Source: Ctenosaura bakeri (lineage: Eukaryota > Chordata > Lepidosauria > Squamata > Iguanidae). Taken from it: DNA of 64,000 nucleotides. The notes below the pieces were generated by a model, which searched no databases, was not told the origin of the DNA, and saw nothing but the letters and a program-made list of their open reading frames with translations. The stretch covers positions 558,001 to 622,000 of the forward strand of contig CAOLHI010000388.1 of NCBI GenBank assembly GCA_948474755.1, in the 5' to 3' direction. The translations under genes were made by a program, and so were the position numbers. Of this stretch, positions 22,907 to 35,096 are shown in pieces (position 1 is the first letter of the stretch; each line of letters opens with the position of its first letter).

Positions 22907-23331
22907 TTACTCTGATGCAGGCAACACAGCTGGCTGATTGCCAGGACAAAAAGGGATCAGTACTGAACCTGAAACAAAGAAAGCTGTCTTCATATTCTAC
23001 TGCTGGAGCAATATTTTCTGCAGCAGCCTCCTCTTCAATACTTCCAAAAGCAACAGAAAAACTGCAAATCCGCAGTCATTCCCTTTTGAGACAGCCCTGG
23101 ATTTCACTCCTGTTCTAAAAGAAGAGGAAAGAGTGAGAGATTAAGGAGTTAATAAATTTATACAGCAGGGGTGGGAATATTGTGTCTGCAGGTCTCGTGT
23201 GTCCCCTGAACCCCACTTATGTGGCTGCTGAACCCACCCCCATTTTTTTAAAAAAAGAAATGACACAAATTTCAGGTGATATAATTTTTCCTCAAACCAT
23301 GATCCCACCCCCATCCCACCCCCCAATCATA

Positions 23332-23510
23332 AGCCAGACTGTTGTAGCGGTTTGAGCTTTGGACTACATTCTTGCAGATCAGGGTTCTATTCTCTGCTTG
23401 GCCATGGAAACCCATCAGGTTACCTTTGGGTGCATCACACACTCTTAAAGCCCCCCCACAACCCATGATAGGTTCACCATAAGACTTGAGGCACATAGCA
23501 ACAAAATGTG
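23332..23510 (+). repeat. Sauria-type SINE
   Basis: 'tgttgtagcggtttgagctt' head, 'agggttctattctctgc', 'ccatggaaacccatcagg', tail 'ataggttcaccataagactt'. Confidence 0.82.
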
Positions 23511-23855
23511 TGAAAAAATGCCCCCACTTCACCCAACAAACACCATAGAATCCTGTACTATGCCTCAATACTTCAACCTGCTTCTGTAGTCTCATTCAAA
23601 ATGGCAACAGAAAGCAGCAGTATCACTTTGTGTCATGATTTTGAGAGGGACTGTGGATGAAAAACTGACAAATTGAAAATTGAGGTATTTGGGCTTTCTC
23701 AGGGAGAGTGCAACTCACAAGGGGGTATAGGGAAACTTTCCCTCTGCCTTTGATACAGTTGACCATCCTTGATGTATTGGTTCATTTAAAAAAAATGCCC
23801 AAGGTGAGTCTAGAATCAACCATCCTCTCCCCTTCCACTTCACTGTTATAACATA

Positions 23856-24240
23856 CTAGCATATATACCCTGCATTGCCCGGGATTTTGTTTTCTCATAG
23901 ATAATACTTGTTAGAAAGATTTGAGAGCCTGTATCTCTAATTCCCCAAATTGTACTTGTAATTTTCCCCCATATTCCCCAATCTAATCTGTATTCAGAGT
24001 TATCAACATAGAAAGGTTGGGTTCCGAAGGGAATACACTGCCCTCCTCCTTGCTGCTAGGTCTCATCTCCATAGCTACCAGAGTATTCCAGAGAGACGCA
24101 GGCCCAGGAGCTCTCTGGCTGAGAATTCTAAAGGCTCCTCCCTAAACTGCAAACCCCAGGTTCCATAGAATCTTCTTAGACAGCCAATCATAAGAGATCT
24201 TTGCCTGACACAAACAAACAAAATTGACCTTTATGTTAGA
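23856..24240 (-). mobile_element. Non-autonomous Helitron, 385 bp
   Basis: On the minus strand it begins TCTAACATAAAGGTCAA after an A and ends with the hairpin CCCGGGCAATGCAGGG, a short AT spacer and CTAG before a T. These are Helitron hallmarks (A|TC...CTRR|T, subterminal hairpin, no terminal inverted repeats or duplication). A MITE-like segment sits inside (24100-24170: 'gagctctctggctgagaatt' to 'aaactgcaaaccccag'). Homologous to 61470-62279. No Rep/helicase coding. Confidence 0.78.
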
Positions 24241-24415
24241 TTACGGCTGTATCCTATGCATTCCCAGGATTTTTAGTTTGGGGAGACACTAGAATTCTCT
24301 GGGAGAGACTTCTAAATACCTCACCAAACTACAAACCCTAAGCTTCCACAGGAGGGAGCCATGGCAGTGAAAGTGATATCAAAGTGCTGCAACTCATAGT
24401 GTGTAAAGGGCCCAG
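24241..24415. repeat. Old palindromic MITE, right part
   Basis: Starts at the Helitron edge and runs 'ggctgtatcctatgcattcc', 'tagaattctctgggagag', 'caaactacaaaccctaagc' to 'gtgtgtaaagggccc'. Its left end is missing, probably lost at or before the Helitron insertion. Confidence 0.5.
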
Positions 24416-24744
24416 GTACCACCTAAAGTAATGGCAATGAGATAAAGTCTCATTCTTGTTACCAAATTTAGTAACAAAACAATTAAACAACCCAGTTCAA
24501 AGATAAAAAAATAGTACTTTGGCCATTCTTTCCTTAGAGTGGCAGTGTTCTGAACTTGTTTTCATGAAAATAATTTGTTGCAGGTAAAACTGGTTTCTTC
24601 CAAGTTTGCAATTTCATTATGTTCAGTCCCTCTTAAACAGAATGTTTGTCTGCTGTGAAGGAATGTGCTGGGACTTCAAGTTCAGCTAACTTGTGCTCCC
24701 AAAGGAGGGATGGGTAACAAGAGTATAGGGTTTCCCAGGGGCAG

Positions 24745-24920
24745 CTGGTGCCTTCCATGTCAGTCAGACGGTGAATCTGTTGTGGGTTTTAGTCTGAACT
24801 TTAAAAGAGTTTTCCAAGATCTGGTCCCAAAGTAAATTCAGCACCTTATACATTTCTGTTGAAGTTCAGACTAAATCCCAGAAGTGAGGCCATGATCTCA
24901 TTGACATGGAAGCCACGATA
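24745..24920. repeat. Palindromic element of unknown class
   Basis: Outer arms 'ccttccatgtcagt' / 'attgacatggaag' and inner arms 'ttagtctgaact' / 'agttcagactaa' are inverted. Related single arms occur near 6221 and 26615. The ends and target duplication were not identified. Confidence 0.5.
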
Positions 24921-25892
24921 AACACTTTTAATCTGCATCCACTCTGAGAGAGGTATACTGAACATATTTTTCAGAGATAATCATGTTAGTCTCAAAACTC
25001 CTTTTTCTTGCCTTCCCTACTTTGTATATTGCAAATAAATCTCTTTCAAAAAGGAAGATTGGGCCATCTCAGAGTGCTATTCCCTCTAGAGTCGCCACTA
25101 AAACCCTTTAACAAAGACTATGTTATGGAAACAACAGTCTACAAATGTTAGAAATGAACAAATTGTTTCCTAGCAGTAACAGCAGTAAATCAGTACAAGC
25201 GTGACACGGCAAACACATCCTTCATCCCACTTGTGATTTGAGAGTGTTACTTTTGGCCATGGATGAAAGTAGGGAAGCCAAGCTGTTTGGGCTGGTTCCA
25301 TTATTTGCAAAAGCCAAACGGTTTGTGCAGAACGCGTGGCTCAGTTTCCACCCCTAGAAAAAAAGTCTTATCTTTGGCTTCATTCATGGAAAAAAAAGTC
25401 ATTTGCAAGGATGTTGTTGCTTTCTTTCAGTCCAAGGTCAAACCATGCAACTGTCTGGCATGGGGACTATCGTGTCTGGGCCCTAGTGCTACAGAGGAAC
25501 CCATCAGGCTGCTCATAAAGTCCAGATTTTTTTCCCCCTAAAAAGAAATGCACAGAAAATGTTTTTTTAAAAAATAAATAAATAATGAAATCTCCATTCT
25601 GGGTAAACCAAAAGTGTTGGATATCTGTCTTGCTGTAAGGGCACAGGAATCTTGTCCAAAATTCCAAAGGTGGGAGACATAAGGTTAAATCCTCTTGCTA
25701 GTCTTAATTTTCGTCCAAACTTTGCTCCTCCAGATGTTCTGGACCTCATCTCCCAGAATTTTTGACTGTTGGCCAAGCTGGTTGGGCCTTCTCAGCAGGA
25801 TCAGAGTTTGGGTACTGCTGAGCCAGACCCATTCAATCAAAATGATTTACATGTGTTCATCATTCAACAACTGAATCAATGTGTTGACTGTA
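24921..25892. other. No gene or assigned repeat
   Basis: Nothing recognised beyond short A/T runs near 25565. Confidence 0.4.
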
Positions 25893-26390
25893 CAGTGACC
25901 CCTCCATGTTTGTGAGAGTTTGGGGCACAGAACCCTCACAAAAATGGAAAAACTCCAAATAAGCCTCCCTACCCATGTTCTACCTCTCACTTCCTTGCCT
26001 TTTGCCCTGGCATGTGAGCACACTTTCTTCATGCCCGGCAAAATGAAAGGAAATGGAACAGGGAGTTCTGCAAAGGAGAAGGAAGGTGCGTGTATGCCTT
26101 CTCTCTCATTCTTTTGCCTTTGTCTCAGTGTGCATTCTCAGTACTGGGGCAAAACACAAGGAAATGGAGGGGGAGCTCTAAGTGGGGGAAGGAAGGTGCA
26201 CATGTGCCTTCCCCCCTTATTCCTTGCTTTTGTCTTGTGTGCAAGAGGGAGCTCTGGAGGAAGCCTTCCTTCTCTGCACCTGGCAAAATGCAAAGGAATG
26301 GGAGGAGGAAAAATGGAGGGGAGGCATGCATGCACCATTGAAATAATCAAATTTGTGAAGGTCAAACCTGTGAATATGGAGGGAGGACTA
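25893..26390. mobile_element. Tigger-like element, about 500 bp, TA target
   Basis: Left end CAGTGACCCCTCCATGTTTG, right end 'atatggagggaggacta', with TA at 25891-25892 and 26391-26392. Left and right subterminal parts are inverted copies ('ttgtgagagttt' / 'caaatttgtgaaggtca'). Purine/pyrimidine-rich interior; the 157-codon frame inside is fortuitous. Confidence 0.7.
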
Positions 26391-26658
26391 TAGTTGCAAT
26401 TAACCAATAGGTTTTAGGCCACAGCTTGATTTTCAGGGTAGTGAATATTAGAAACTGTCAGTAAGATCAGCAATAAAACACTGTAGAATATCGTCAAGAG
26501 ATCTCAGAAGAGGACCAGGACTTTTCTTATTAGCATTAGATTTTCTAGTTAGCATGGCTAACTGGGGAACTATGTTAAATGTAGCCCCCAAATGTAACTT
26601 TTCTAATGGCAGCTGATGGTTTCGTGTCAGTAGAGCAATGAATCTGCTTGAAGTGTTA

Positions 26659-26859
26659 GGTCATTTCCGCACCAGATTGTTAAGAGTGTTGTTATTCTAC
26701 TTTCAACATCCTATGGAATCCTGGGCTTTGCGATTTAGGGAGGTGGATTTAGAATTCTCAGCCAGGGAGTCTTTGGACTCAGTAAACTACAAACCTCAGA
26801 ATTCCACAGGATGTTGGAAGTGAAATAATAGCACTCTACAATCTAGTGCAGAAATGGCC
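26659..26859. mobile_element. Palindromic MITE (200-bp type)
   Basis: Ends GGTCATTTCCGCAC / GTGCAGAAATGGCC; interior 'tagaattctcagccaggg' and 'cagtaaactacaaacctcag'. Flanks (TTA and CAA) do not match exactly, so the duplication is decayed. Confidence 0.75.
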
Positions 26860-27953
26860 CAAGTTTGCTGTTGAAGAGTGTACTGTTACTTCCAATTAGT
26901 TTTCTTTGTAATCTTTTTCATGGGAGGGGTTGATCCCCATTCAGATTCAACTGTAAAATTAAAAGAAAAGAAAATCCTAACCAAAAAAAATAACAAAAAA
27001 GTACAGTACCTGCCACTAAAAACCTTTCTGCAAGGGTAGCTTTTCATTTATGAAAACAAACAAATACAAGACACTCAGTACAATCCTACTTGTATCTTCT
27101 TAGAAGTAAGTCTCACTTATTCCAATGGTCTTACTCTCAGGTAGAGCATACAATTGCAGCCTCTATCTAGTAAGGCTAGTGCCCTCTCTCCCATGAGCAG
27201 CCATGCCTGTACCCACTTCTGTTTACAAGGCAATAATACACCAGCTGCCAGTCCTTTACCGAACCCACAAACAGTTGCCACCTAGAGGCTTTGCCTTATA
27301 AGCCCTGCCTCTGGCTTAACTCCATACAGGCTGCTTCACCGGGCAAGCATTATTGCATAGTCATAAGTATCTGTAGTTCAGTGCCTTCCTTTAGCTGCTT
27401 TACCAGGGAAGCATCAATGTAAAGTCAACATCCAGGCGAGTCCCCTCCTGATGTCCTGCCACTCCTTTTGGGCAGTCTTCAGTCTTCTTTGTATACTTTA
27501 TCATAGTCTACATTGCATAACTTTACGTATACTTAACCATGTAGCTAAGAAACTCTATTAGTGAATTGCAAAGATGCCTAACAAGACATCAGCAAGAGTT
27601 TCCTGATATGCACCAGGATCTACTGACCCATATCAGCACTCCCTAGCTGCTGTTCCAGTGCACAATGGGACTCATGTGCATTGGCCCTGATGCATGCTGG
27701 TCTGGTTATGCATTGGTCCCAATGCACATCACTCATTTTGCCAGCTCCCCTACATGACACCAGCCACTTCCTGAATACTGACATTTTGGAAGTGCCCAAT
27801 TTTAATTCTTACAGACATAAGTAAACTTCATAAGATGCAAGGCCCTAACAGGATTTGGGACATGTTACTCTTCTTCCCCATTCAGGCTGTTCAGTACTTT
27901 GTCAAGCCTGTAATACACCTGACTCCCTGTCATGCCCTAATCCCAGGACCCAG
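26860..27953. other. No gene or assigned repeat
   Basis: Nothing recognised. Confidence 0.4.
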
Positions 27954-28355
27954 TGTGACGAACCCAAGGGGGGAGGCATATTCTGCAGAGCCACCCTAGC
28001 AACAAAGGGGATTTAATTTGATTGACTGCTGACTATAGAACCCAGGTTAGCCAGAGGAAGGGGCTAGGTGGGGGAATTCAGCATAACAGTTAAATAACTG
28101 AAACAGGATTTTTTTTTAAAGAGAGTTCCATCTGTGAATTTGAGGAGAGAAGAGAGAGGTAGAGATAGAGAGAGTGAGAGAGTTAGGGAAGTGTTTGCTG
28201 GTTTAGAGCTGAAAGTGTTTTGATGTTTGATAACCTTTAAATGCCAAACACCTTTCCCCCTGTCAGTTTGTCCAGTAAAGATTTTAGTATATTTTTTGTA
28301 AAAAGCTATCTTATAAAGTGTTTCTTTGGATTTGGATCAGTTACGCATGCTACCA
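27954..28355 (+). mobile_element. Possible small solo LTR, TSD CCAG
   Basis: A 402-bp interval starting TGTGACGAACCC and ending CTACCA is flanked by CCAG on both sides (27950-27953, 28356-28359). Contains a GA-rich stretch (28140-28190) and 'agtaaagatttt', a possible poly(A)-signal region, near its 3' side. The match could be chance; no second copy in the window. Confidence 0.4.
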
Positions 28356-29029
28356 CCAGTGACCCATTCATTGGATAAACCTGAAATAGCTTTGCTCTAT
28401 ATCTACAAGGGTGTGGGTTTAGGGTAAGCAATAGAGAGAAATGTCGAAGAGGGAGCCAGGGAGTGGTAAAGATATAGAAGGATGCTGCTTCTCCAGGAAG
28501 GGAAAATTTAAGGCAGACCTGATCTCCATGTTTTGACACCAGATGCAAATGCATCCTCCCCAATGGTACCCACCTAACCCACCTAAAAACTATGTCCTGA
28601 GGGTCCAAATTATTTTATATCAAACATAGTGAGCCATAGAGATCTACTGGAAAGACACATAGGCAGTGGAGCTATGGGGATAGATCAAAAGAGTAGCCTG
28701 TTTTCTGTCATGCATCCTAGATGAATCTTGCAAATGGTTCACACAGACCATCCCAGACTCACACAGATGATTTGAATGGATTTTCAGTGATAACAACACC
28801 AACAGGAGACAATAGGTCTCTGGGATCAAATTAACATGTCAAACAGCCAGGGATGTGACACCTTGAGGTATGCATCCCTGGATGAGAAACTCATCTTGCA
28901 GGAAACTACAAGGATGTTTGGCTGTATTTTCTTTGAACTACAAAGCTGAAATCCATCTTCATAAAACTGCAGCCATCTGTTCCCCAGGACATTTTTTTCA
29001 GCTCTGTTTACCACTATAACCAGCCCCTT

Positions 29030-29482
29030 TTTTCTCCTTTTTTTCAGAGTTCTCCCAGATTCGCAAACAATGCTGCTGGTAAGCTCCCCTCAGCCTCAAA
29101 AGGCGTGGCTGAGATCGGCTTTTCGCTCCTTTTCTCCCAGCTGAAGACTTCTGGATTGGTATAGTATTACCCCAAAACCCTTATGACTCTTTCTCTCTTC
29201 ATTTTCACCTCTTCCTAAATTTCCATAGTCTTGTATGCTTGTTGGAGTGAGTGCAGCTGAGTGATTGTATGGATTTTAAAATCTATGTCAATAAAATACT
29301 TAATTTGAACAGTTAGCCTGATTCTCTGTGATCCAACTCTGTAAACACTGGGCAAAAGATCTTTAATTACCCTGCCCTCTTTGCATTGCTAAAGCAGTGT
29401 TCATAGCTAATTTTCCCCACAAGGGATAATTTTGACAGGCGTTGGGAATCCCCCTAAGGGATCTGCAGCAAGCAGGGTGAGA
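29030..29482 (+). mobile_element. Group B LTR fragment (3' half)
   Basis: Lines up with the LTR at 54475: 'taagctcccctcagcctc' (R-like region), AATAAA near 29290, 'gtaaacactgggcaaaagat', 'taattaccctgccctcttt', 'gctaattttcccc'. Ends near 'cagggtga', a decayed version of CAGGGTAACA. The U3 half is not recognisable upstream. Confidence 0.65.
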
Positions 29483-30565
29483 CCAACAACAAAAACACAC
29501 AGATATGAACAGGACAATACTTACTTCAGCTCAGTATAGACAAGAAAAGGAGAGCCCACCAGCTTCAGAGAACTTATATAGGGAAGTCTCACTAATCAGG
29601 CAAACAGCTGGGAGAGGCTTCTGGTCAATAAATAACCAGAGGTGGGCATCACTGGCAGGAAGTGAGTGGTGTCTTCTTGTTCCCTCTTTTCCATGCACCA
29701 CCACATCCTGCAGCTAGTCTTTTGCTTCACTGACTCGTCCAGGTAAGGATTTCCCCCATAGTGAGTTCTTTGATTCCTCCATGCTCCAGCTAGAGCCTGC
29801 TTCCTTTCCTTATCCAAATCTCTTTTCTTTGTCCCACAGCGAAAGTAAGGAGGTGCAGACACCACCACCAATAATATAATACCAGTGTGAAAACCAGTCT
29901 TTTATGGCAGATAACAGATGACAGATTCAGGAGGGGGAGAAAAACTCCCCAGCCACAGAATCTCTTTAATCCTAGTATTTACATTTTTACTGAAATTCCT
30001 GATTTGTGTTCCACACCTTCGGAGAGGCCAAATTTTAAATTTACTCATTATTTTCTTCCTAATAAAACTGGAAGTGTTTTCTTTTCCCTCTAGGATGTTG
30101 TGAAAGCAAAGCAGAAGGAAAGAGGGAGAAAGAGAAAGAAGACAAGCCTGTGTCTATTTGGGTTCCTAGATTAGTGATTTGTTGGATAGAGTCGGAAAGG
30201 TTAGTTCTAAAAATAATTAATTGAAAGTATTGTTCCAAGTAACATGGTCACTTAAGCACTCCCCCATTCCAAAAATGAGGGCATGCATCAATAAATACTT
30301 CATCAATGCACAAGAGATGTACCACGTGAAGTCTGAAACAGCTTTCTCTGCTAGTGATACCAGAACTTGGCAGAATGGAATCTTATGTTGCTAAGAGGTT
30401 CGTCATGGCCCCCTACTAATTTTATATGTGTGGCGAACTGGTCTTCCATTTTGTATGTACTAAGCAATTTTGTATGTACTCTGCTTGCAAGGATATTGGG
30501 AAAGAAAAAAGACAAAGTTCACACAAAAATAATTCCATGGAATAGCCTGCCTCCAGGGATTTGGT
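29483..30565. other. No gene or assigned repeat
   Basis: Nothing recognised; open frames here are short and unsupported. Confidence 0.35.
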
Positions 30566-30568
30566 TAT

Positions 30569-30705
30569 AGAATCATAGAACCCTAGAGTTGGAAAGGACC
30601 CAAACGGCCATCTAGTCCAACCCCCCCCTCCCCCGCCACACAGGAATACACAGAGCACTCCTGAAAGATGCCTATCCAGCCTCAGGCTCCCTAGTTTAAA
30701 AAGGA
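30569..30705 (-). repeat. Antisense CR1 3' end
   Basis: 'agaatcatagaaccctagag', 'ggccatctagtccaac' and 'gatgcctatccagcctcag' are reverse-complement CR1 landmarks. A C-rich insertion is present at 30622-30637. Confidence 0.75.
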
Positions 30706-30810
30706 CTACTTCTACTCTAGATCTCATTGGACTGCAGCTCCCATAAAACCAATTCAAAATAGTCTATCAATAAAGAATGATGGGAGATACGGTCTAATAC
30801 ATGGAAGTAT

Positions 30811-31037
30811 TGACACTGTACAGTTATAATGCTTTGATTCCACTTAGGGGTCATGGAATTCATTCAGTTTTGTAGAAACTTGGGAACTTTCTTGTGAGGT
30901 ACATAGAATTCTCTGCCTGATTGCTATAGTTCAGAGCATACAGTAGCACTCAGATTACAAATTCCAGCTTTCAATGGGATGTATCCATGACACTTAAGTG
31001 GTATAAAACTGCTATAACTGTGCAGTGTGGATGTACT
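30811..31037. repeat. Old palindromic MITE, decayed copy
   Basis: 'acactgtacagttataatgc' at the left and 'actgctataactgtgcagtg' at the right are inverted; interior 'tagaattctctgcctgatt' fits the older family. Confidence 0.6.
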
Positions 31038-31708
31038 TCTAGTTTAGAAAGTCACTGAAAAGTTCTGCTGTTTTTCTCTTTGTTTGTAGTTATCCATTTT
31101 GCTTGGGCAATAAATCCTGGGGATGATCCAGAAAACCATGAAGGCATTCTTCTTAGAGATAGAAAATGTATTTACCATGATTTGTTTCCTGGCTGAATAC
31201 TGGGTTTCTCAACACTCAGGAACATCAGTTGGGGAGAACAGGAACACCAGGGATGAGAAGTGTTCAGTTTTTGCTTGGAATTTGCTAATTCCAAAGTGTT
31301 TGGGGAAATTATTTTACACGTGGGTTCTCTGTGTGAAAATTGTGGGGTTTTTTCCCTACAAAAAACAAAACAAAACAAAAACATCCTGATGCACAATCAA
31401 CACCGCACCCCAAACAAAACTGAATCCAGACAACCAGATTGTTTTTTTGTGCAAAATTGCTGTGTGCATGTGTGAAACAGGATTCTTGCACACACACACA
31501 CAAATCTGTGTGACTCATCTTTCAGTCAAGATTGCCATTTTTTTCCTGCAGAACAAAAACATCAGCCTTGCATGCCCACACACATGCAAAATGCCAGAAT
31601 ATATTTCTCTATATAATTTCCTGAATCACTTCAGCATGTGCGAGTACCAGATAAGAACTGCATCAAAATTTCATATTCTTTGCAGCAGAGTTAAAAGTGA
31701 GGAAATTA

Positions 31709-32233
31709 TAGTGGTCCCTTGACTTTTGTGAGGGTTCAGGGTACAGAACCCTTGTGAAAGTTTTAAAAAAGTGAATAACTCTCCTTTGCCTGAGTGAGCA
31801 CTCCCCTTCCCATTCCCTTACAGGGCTCCCCTTGTTCCTTGCCCTTTTGACCAGGTGCACCTGCCTTATAGGCCATTTCCGCATGAGTCTGTTATAGTGC
31901 GATGATCCCACTTTCAACCTCCTACGGAATCCTGGGGTTTGCAGTTTCGGGAGGGGCTGAAACAGTCTCATGTGGAAATGGCCCTAAGCCATGCACCCAG
32001 ATAAAAGGCAAGCAAATGAGAGGGGGAGAATGGGGGGGAGGAAGGCTCATGTGCACCTTTCTTTTCTGTGAGTGCAGCTTGCTTGCTTTTTGTCTGGATG
32101 TGAAGAAGGAAGGCACAGTGTGCCCAGGCAAAAGGCAAGGGAATGAGAAGGAGAAGCGGGCAGGAGGCAAGCAAGCACCTTACAAATAATCAAATTTTCA
32201 AACGTCAAGCCCGAGAACGTGGAGGGAGGACTG
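31709..32233. mobile_element. Tigger-like element with a MITE inside, TA target
   Basis: Left end 'tagtggtcccttgacttttg', right end 'gtggagggaggactg', TA at 31707-31708 and 32234-32235. Same subterminal words as 25893 ('gagggttcagggtacag', 'aataatcaaattttc'). The 113-bp MITE at 31871-31983 is nested in it. Confidence 0.7.
31871..31983. mobile_element. Internally deleted palindromic MITE
   Basis: Ends GGCCATTTCCGCATGA / TCATGTGGAAATGGCC. Retains the left half to 'cagtttcgggaggggctga' and then jumps to the right end. Flanks ATA / CTA, near-matching. Confidence 0.75.
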
Positions 32234-32239
32234 TATTTG

Positions 32240-33110
32240 CCTTCACTTGCAAAGATGGAACAGTCTACGAATTTTATCCTGAATTCTGCTCACATCATTG
32301 AATATTCCTGCCACCTCCTTTCTGTTTCACCCCGCCCTATTATGTCTGACAATTGAGGATGGGCACTCTAGAATGAGATGAAGTGTAGCTCACATGAGTC
32401 ACATAACTTGTGAATATATCGGACTAGCTTGTGTTGCCCTCCGTCTTGCAGGAGGGCTTTAAAAGAAGAGGAAGGAGGGACTCATGAAATAGCAATGTTA
32501 ACTTTTAGCACTTGATAGGTCTCTCTCTTCCATGCTCGGTTTGTAGCCATCATTACCAAACAAAACAGAACAAAACGAAAATGGTCCTCCATGAAAATAC
32601 AAGAAGCCCTATTATTAGCTGATGTCTTTGTTGATGACAATTGCATTAGCACTCATAAAGGAGGCTGGCTGTGTTAAGTTCAGTAATTATCCTCTGAAAG
32701 GCCTAACTAGTCAATTAGAAGCCACCTTGGTGCATGCACGCATATGTTGACAATATTCGCTCTCATCTGTTACTGTCATTCCCTATTCTTCTTTTGCCCG
32801 CTTTGCCCATTTCCTTAGCCTGACCAGAGAAGCCCTATTCCCTCAGGAGTGTGCCTGGCAGCTGTGCGATTCCAAACTCGATGTCTGGAATGGGTCGGGA
32901 AGGACTAGTCTCCCAGACGACAGTACTTCTTTTGGGAAAAGGCCATGCTATGCTGCTCAGATTTGAGGATTAATCCTGAATTCCAGCTTGACGGGCTCTT
33001 TAATGGCACCTGAGTTGCAAATCTGGCATGGAAACAGTTTGCTGATGGATTAGGTGGCCTTTTGCAATGACATTTCTATCTGACCTACCTGGAATATCTC
33101 AACCTTTGCT
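32240..33110. other. Repeat-free stretch, possible conserved non-coding DNA
   Basis: About 870 bp with no recognised repeat, balanced composition and no long open frame. Includes homeodomain-type words such as 'cagtaattatcc' and 'tgacaattgcattag'. Regulatory function is a guess. Confidence 0.3.
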
Positions 33111-33535
33111 AACAATTACTGGTGTCTATGTTTGTTGGCAGGGGGGGTTGAATATATCAAGAGACAGATATATTACTGTCAGATTTCTTTGCTTAGTGAT
33201 GACAGCCTGGATCCTATTGGTTAGTCTCAACTAAGCTAGAATAGATTTATTGAATAAACGGTTGGATGTCAAATCAACACTTTATTATTTTATTAAAATA
33301 TTAATGTCTTCTCCTCTGTCTAAAGATCTCAGGGCTTATGTGAATCCTGTTGATATGTGTGTGTGTCTCTGTGTGTAATTTTTATTAATAAAAATATATA
33401 CCCTACATAAATAAATCAACATCAACATATTTCTTATTTAAAAATTTTTCCATTATACAATCATGGGGCAATAGAGTTGGAAGAGACCACAAGGACCAAG
33501 ATGTCATGTGGAAGCTATGCCAAGCTTGCTTTCTC

Positions 33536-33790
33536 CTGCTGCCAAGTCTAGGACATGGAGCAATGGCTTCAAACTTTAGATTCCATCTAAACATTAGGAA
33601 GAACTTCCTGACAGAAAGGGCAGTTTGACAGTGGAATATGCTGCTTCCAAGTGTGGTGGAGTCTCCTCCTTTGGAAGTTTTTAAGCAGGCACTGGATGGC
33701 CACTTGGGGGGAATGCTCTGCTGGTGTATTCTGCACGGCAGGGGGTTTGACACAATGATTCTAGTGGTTTCCTCCAACTTTATGATTCTA
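33536..33790 (+). repeat. CR1 3' end
   Basis: 'gacatggagcaatggcttca', 'ccatctaaacattaggaaga', 'gtggtggagtctcctcc', 'ttttaagcaggcactggatg' and terminal 'tatgattcta' in order. A piece of an opposite-strand CR1 tail ('agttggaagagaccacaag') precedes it at about 33473. Confidence 0.85.
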
Positions 33791-34017
33791 ATATATATTT
33801 ATTTTTCAAAGTAACATTCTTACTATGAGATTACAGCCCCCTTGCTGTAGGTATAGTTGCCAGTTCAGGATGGTCCTAGACCATGAGGTTTCCGGTGACC
33901 AGTTCAGGATCATCCCACACTCTGAGATTTCATTGCCTTTATGCATTAACTACCAACCAAATTTGCTTACAGCTTTTCACTCTCTCACACACCACATTTT
34001 CCTTTTTAGATATTCGG

Positions 34018-34155
34018 AGGTTTGCAGTTTAGGGAGTGGCATTTAGAATTTTCAACCAGAGAGCTCTTTGGCCTCAGTAAACTACAAACCCCAGAATTCC
34101 ACTGGATATTGAAAGTGGAATAATAGCACTATAACAGTGTATTACAGAAATGGCC
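34018..34155. mobile_element. Palindromic MITE, 5'-truncated
   Basis: Lacks the left about 65 bp; runs from 'aggtttgcagtttagggag' through 'cagtaaactacaaacccc' to 'ttacagaaatggcc'. Confidence 0.75.
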
Positions 34156-35096
34156 TAAGACAGCAAAAGATGATGAAAAATGGAAGACAAGCCCCTAATT
34201 TGAGATCGGAAGGGAGGAAGGAAAGGGTAGAGGAGAAATCAACAGCAGTAACATTTTAGCTCAACCCTCTTAATAACATACTCAGCTGAGAACCAGCATC
34301 TGCCATATAGCTACAATGTCATGGCTACAGTTAGTCTCCCACACCCTCAAACCCACTTTAAAATCCAGGCAGCTATACTGAGGGGCACGATTCTGTGATG
34401 CTGAAAAACAGGGCACTGAAGGATGATGCATTTGTCCATCTTTTGTCAGTTAGTAGTAGATAAGCAGAAGAAGGGACCCCAGCACAGTTCTGTCACAACT
34501 CCTTATTGCCTTGCTGCTCTCTAGCAGATGGGGGCTGGACATGTCATCCTTCAGTGTCCCATTTTCTGTACCACAGAATTCTGTTCTTTGGTATGACTGC
34601 CTGGATTTCAAGATGGATTTGGGGGCATTTCCAGTTATGCCAATGGTGCCACAATCATAACTACGTATACTAAAGAGCTACAAGGGCATAAGTCTACTTA
34701 TGACCTCATAACTGCCTCACAAGATGCCAGCCACTCATCTGTTACGAGACCAGAACATCAGCTTCTCTCTACTGCCCTTAGCAGATCTTCTTAATAATTC
34801 TTCATGTTTCTTCAGTAGCCCTCATTTGTCTCCTTCTGCCATTCTCATGATCACTCCCTGCTTTACATTTATCCAATACTAGTGACTGCTGACTGTCCTG
34901 GTGAAAACAGAAAGGTGGCCATGTTAGGCTTTGTCAAAAACTTATTAAAATAATCCACTTACATCTTTATTGAAAGAGCATACATTTCTTTTATGAGCTA
35001 TTGACTTTCATCAGATGTTAGAGTGGAACTGTCGGCTGAAAGTAATCAGTTAATGGGATGTTTGTACTTGATCTTTCTCATACTTTAAGAGACTAG
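34156..35096. other. Mostly unassigned
   Basis: Around 34975-35040, 'gagctattgactttcatcag' resembles a widespread sauropsid repeat ending in a 'catcagatg' motif; a second, opposite-strand piece lies at about 44975-45060. Class not assigned. Confidence 0.35.

Noticed and set aside
25920..26393. 157-codon frame
   Set aside because: Entirely inside a TA-flanked non-autonomous DNA element; no domain.
28644..29014. Internal coding region between two LTRs (27954 and 29030)
   Set aside because: The two LTR candidates belong to different families and nothing between them encodes gag, protease or polymerase motifs.
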